A stretch of 64,000 nucleotides of DNA, from NCBI RefSeq assembly GCF_051020985.1, contig NW_027475149.1, positions 124,001-188,000 on the forward strand. Reading direction: 5' to 3'. Positions 61,965 to 64,000 of this stretch are shown here, in pieces; within the stretch, counting starts at the first letter, position 1; every line of letters starts with the position of its first letter. A program made the translations under genes and the position numbers. This DNA comes from Nomia melanderi. Lineage: Eukaryota > Arthropoda > Insecta > Hymenoptera > Halictidae. The notes below the pieces were generated by a model. It was not told where the DNA came from. It did not search any database and saw nothing but the letters and a program-made list of their open reading frames with translations.

Positions 61965-64000
61965 GCACCCGAGATATCACCAGATATATATTGGATTTTT
62001 CACTGACCCTGAGCGTCCGGCCCCATGAGACGGTCGTTTTCTCGGCCCCTGGTGGTCCGAGGTCGTTCCCGCTGCACAGGTTCATGCGCCAGGGCCTCCT
62101 ACAGACAATGTACTTTGATTTATTGCGCTATCTGTAATAGCACCCGAGATATCACCAGATATATATTGGATTTTTCACTGACCCTGAGTGTCCGGCCCCA
62201 TGGGACGGTCGTTTTCTCGGCCCCTGGTGGTCCGAGGTCGTTCCCGCTGCACAGATTCATGCGCCAGGGCCTCCTGCAGATAATTCACTTTGGTTTATTG
62301 CGCTATCTCTATTAGCACCAGAGATATCACCAGATATATATTGGATTTTCCCCCGACCCTGAGAGTCCGGCCCCATGAGACTGTGGTTTTCTCGGCCCCT
62401 GGTGGTCCGAGGTCGTTCCCGCTGCACAGATTCATGCGCCAGGGCCTCCTACAGACAATGCCCTTTGATTTATTGCGCTATCTGTAATAGCACCCGAGAT
62501 ATCACCAGATATATATTGGAATTTCCCCTGACCCTGAGTGTCCGGCCCCATGAGACTGTGGTTTTCTCGGCCCCTGGTGGTCCGAGGTCGTTCCCTCTGC
62601 ACACATTCATGCGCCAGGGCCTCCTACAGACAATGTACTTTGATTTATTGCGCTATCTGTAATAGCACCCGAGATATCACCAGATATATATTGGATATTC
62701 CCCTGACCCTGAGTGTCCGGCCCCATGAGACGGTGGTTGTCTCGGCCCCTGGTGGTCCGAGGTCGTTCCCGCTGCACAGATTCATGCGCCAGGGCCTCCT
62801 ACAGACAATGCACTTTGATTTATGGCGCTATCTGTAATAGCACCCGAGATATCACCAGATATATATTGGATTTTTCACTGACCCTGAGCGTCCGGCCCCA
62901 TGTGACGGTCGTTTTCTCGGCCCCTGGTGGTCCGAGGTCGTTCCCGCTGCACAGATTCATGCGCCAGGGCCTCCTGCAGATAATTCACTTTGGTTTATTG
63001 CGCTATCTCTATTAGCACCAGAGATATCACCAGATATATATTGGATTTTCCCCTGACCCTGAGAGTCCGGCCCCATGAGACTGTGGTTTTCTCGGCCCCT
63101 GGTGGTCCGAGGTCGTTCCCGCTGCACAGATTCATGCGCCAGGGCCTCCTACAGACAATGCCCTTTGATTTATTGCGCTATCTGTAATAGCACCCGAGAT
63201 ATCACCAGATATATATTGGATTTTTCACTGACCCTGAGCGTCCGGCCCCATGAGACGGTCGTTTTCTCGGCCCCTGGTGGTCCGAGGTCGTTCCCGCTGC
63301 ACAGGTTTATGCGCCAGGGCCTCCTACAGACGATGCACTTTGATTTATTGCGCTATCTGTAATAGCACCCGAGATATCACCGGATATATATTGGATTTTT
63401 CCCAGACCCTGAGTGTCCGGCCCCATGAGACGGTGGTTGACTCGGCCCCTGGGGGTCCGAGGTCGTTCCCGCTGCACAGATTCATGCACCAGGGCCTCCT
63501 ACAGACAATGCACTTTGATTTATTGCGCTATCTGTAATAGCACCCGAGATATCACCAGATATATATTGGATTTTCCCCTGACCCTGAGTGTCCGGCCCCA
63601 TGAGACTGTGGTTTTCTCGGCCCCTGGGGGTCCGAGGCCGTTGCCGCTGCACAGGTTCATGCGCCAGGGCCTCCTACAGACAATGCACTTTGATTTATGC
63701 GCTATCTGTAATAGCACCCGAGATATCACCAGATATATATTGGATTTTCCCCTGACCCTGAGTGTCCGGTCCCATGAGACTGTGGTTTTCTCGGCCCCTG
63801 GTGGTCCGTGGTCGTTCCCGCTGGCCAGATTCATGCGCCAGGGCCTCCTACAGACAATGCATTTTGATTTATTGCGCTATCTCTAATAGCACCCGAGATA
63901 TCACCAGATATATATTGGATTTTTCCCTGACCCTGAGTGTCCGGCCCCATGAGACGGTGGTTTTCTTGGCCCCTGGTGGCCCGAGGTCGTTCCCGCTGCA

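Larger units (their letters stand above)
1..64000 (+). repeat. 175-bp tandem satellite array filling the window
   Basis: About 365 complete units follow one another head to tail with no spacer and no inverted unit. The junction motif TAATAGCACCCGAG recurs at 111, 286, 461 and so on. Net length drift is only +8 bp over the first 197 units and -11 bp over the last 167. Landmarks shared by nearly all units are GATATC at unit positions 9-14, GGCCCCTGG at 80-88, TCGTTCC near 99-105, CCAGGGCC at 125-132 and TTTATTGCGCTATCT at 155-169. Such an array is typical of eukaryotic centromeric or pericentromeric heterochromatin; that role is inferred from structure, not shown by sequence. I do not recognise the family. 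The strand follows the orientation in which units were numbered. Confidence 0.99.
59865..64000 (+). repeat. Array section 14: family E block, copy 2
   Basis: Same variant units as 22340-25841, including ATCTCTATTAGCACC junctions (60915, 62315, 63015), GAGAGTCCGG, CCTGGGGGTCCG and GGTTGACTCGG. Three units at 59865-60389 recur at 61440-61964 (1,575 bp), and two of these recur again at 62490-62839. A pair at 62140-62489 recurs at 62840-63189 (700 bp). A 1-bp deletion (TTTATGCGC, near 63697) fuses frames into a spurious 157-residue reading. The array runs off the right end 112 bp into a unit. Confidence 0.88.

Noticed and set aside
1..64000. Hundreds of open frames of 60-157 codons on both strands
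   Set aside because: They recur every 175 bp with the same sequence, end at the junction TAATAG, and rotate frame because 175 is not a multiple of 3. The longest ones (15253-15687, 39372-39743, 63413-63886, and on the minus strand 39339-39719) arise where 1-bp deletions fuse two units. No codon constraint, family motif or start context supports coding.
1..64000. CRISPR array
   Set aside because: The repeat unit is contiguous, 175 bp long and has no unique spacers.
1..64000. CENP-B box in the monomer
   Set aside because: I looked for the TTCG-N4-A-NN-CGGG core on both strands around GTTCCCGC and ATTCATGCG. The CGGG on the minus strand lacks the correctly spaced A and TTCG. No type A or B unit I inspected fits.
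1..64000. tRNA-like or SINE origin (B-box-like GGTCCGAGGTC in each unit)
   Set aside because: It differs from the B-box consensus at two or more key positions, there is no A box at the right distance, and no tRNA fold or poly(A) tail.
1..64000. Inverted monomers or an orientation switch
   Set aside because: GCACCCGAG and TTTATTGCGC read in the same direction throughout; no unit in reverse orientation was found.
1..64000. Assembly artefact as sole explanation of the repeat structure
   Set aside because: Units carry many distinct, ordered variants and HORs of different lengths, unlike a falsely iterated contig. Copy number of the most identical duplications still depends on assembly quality.

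Overview
The whole 64 kb window is one uninterrupted tandem satellite array. The basic unit is a 175-bp monomer, always head to tail and in the same orientation. I numbered the monomer from its GCACCC motif; the first complete unit starts at 111 and the last complete one ends at 63888. Following the phase of this motif gives about 365 complete units: 364 of full or near-full length and one truncated 81-bp unit at 34594-34674. Array sequence runs off both ends. I found no protein-coding gene, RNA gene, transposon, CRISPR array or unique sequence. Every open frame is a satellite shadow: each monomer carries TAATAG at its junction, and because 175 is 3x58+1 the frame rotates with every unit.

This is a eukaryotic satellite of centromeric or pericentromeric type. 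The evidence is the length, a unit size close to a nucleosome plus linker, nested higher-order repeats (HORs) and the absence of genes. I do not recognise the family and cannot name the organism. It does not look like human alpha satellite or the Arabidopsis 178-bp repeat. The hand-counted consensus is about 53% GC with nine CpGs per unit.

Layout, left to right. 1-4485: diverged section rich in an alternative 'type B' monomer, with a 10-unit-spaced duplication. 4486-9916: landmarks recur every 2,277 bp (13 units), marked by a 177-bp monomer. 9917-13767: the most diverged part, with traces of a 9-unit period. 13768-18314: intermediate, including two identical adjacent monomers. 18315-22339: a 4-kb block with 12-unit periodicity. 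22340-25841: a section with a 5-unit duplication. 25842-28469: mixed. 28470-34418: second copy of the 18-22 kb block. 34419-36422: transition with type B units and the truncated monomer. 36423-49537: a clear 19-monomer HOR (3,323 bp) in complete, deleted and rearranged versions. 49538-51287: transition. 51288-57415: an 8/9-monomer HOR marked by an XhoI-bearing monomer. 57416-59864: third, shorter copy of the 18-22 kb family. 59865-64000: second copy of the 22-25 kb family.

The picture is layered expansion by unequal crossover or conversion. Older, heterogeneous sequence lies at the left, several distinct HORs follow, and the same monomer families reappear 11 to 38 kb apart. The most notable points are the 19-mer HOR with readable rearrangement history, the type B monomers in which one internal block of unchanged length is replaced, and the strict conservation of the 175-bp length.
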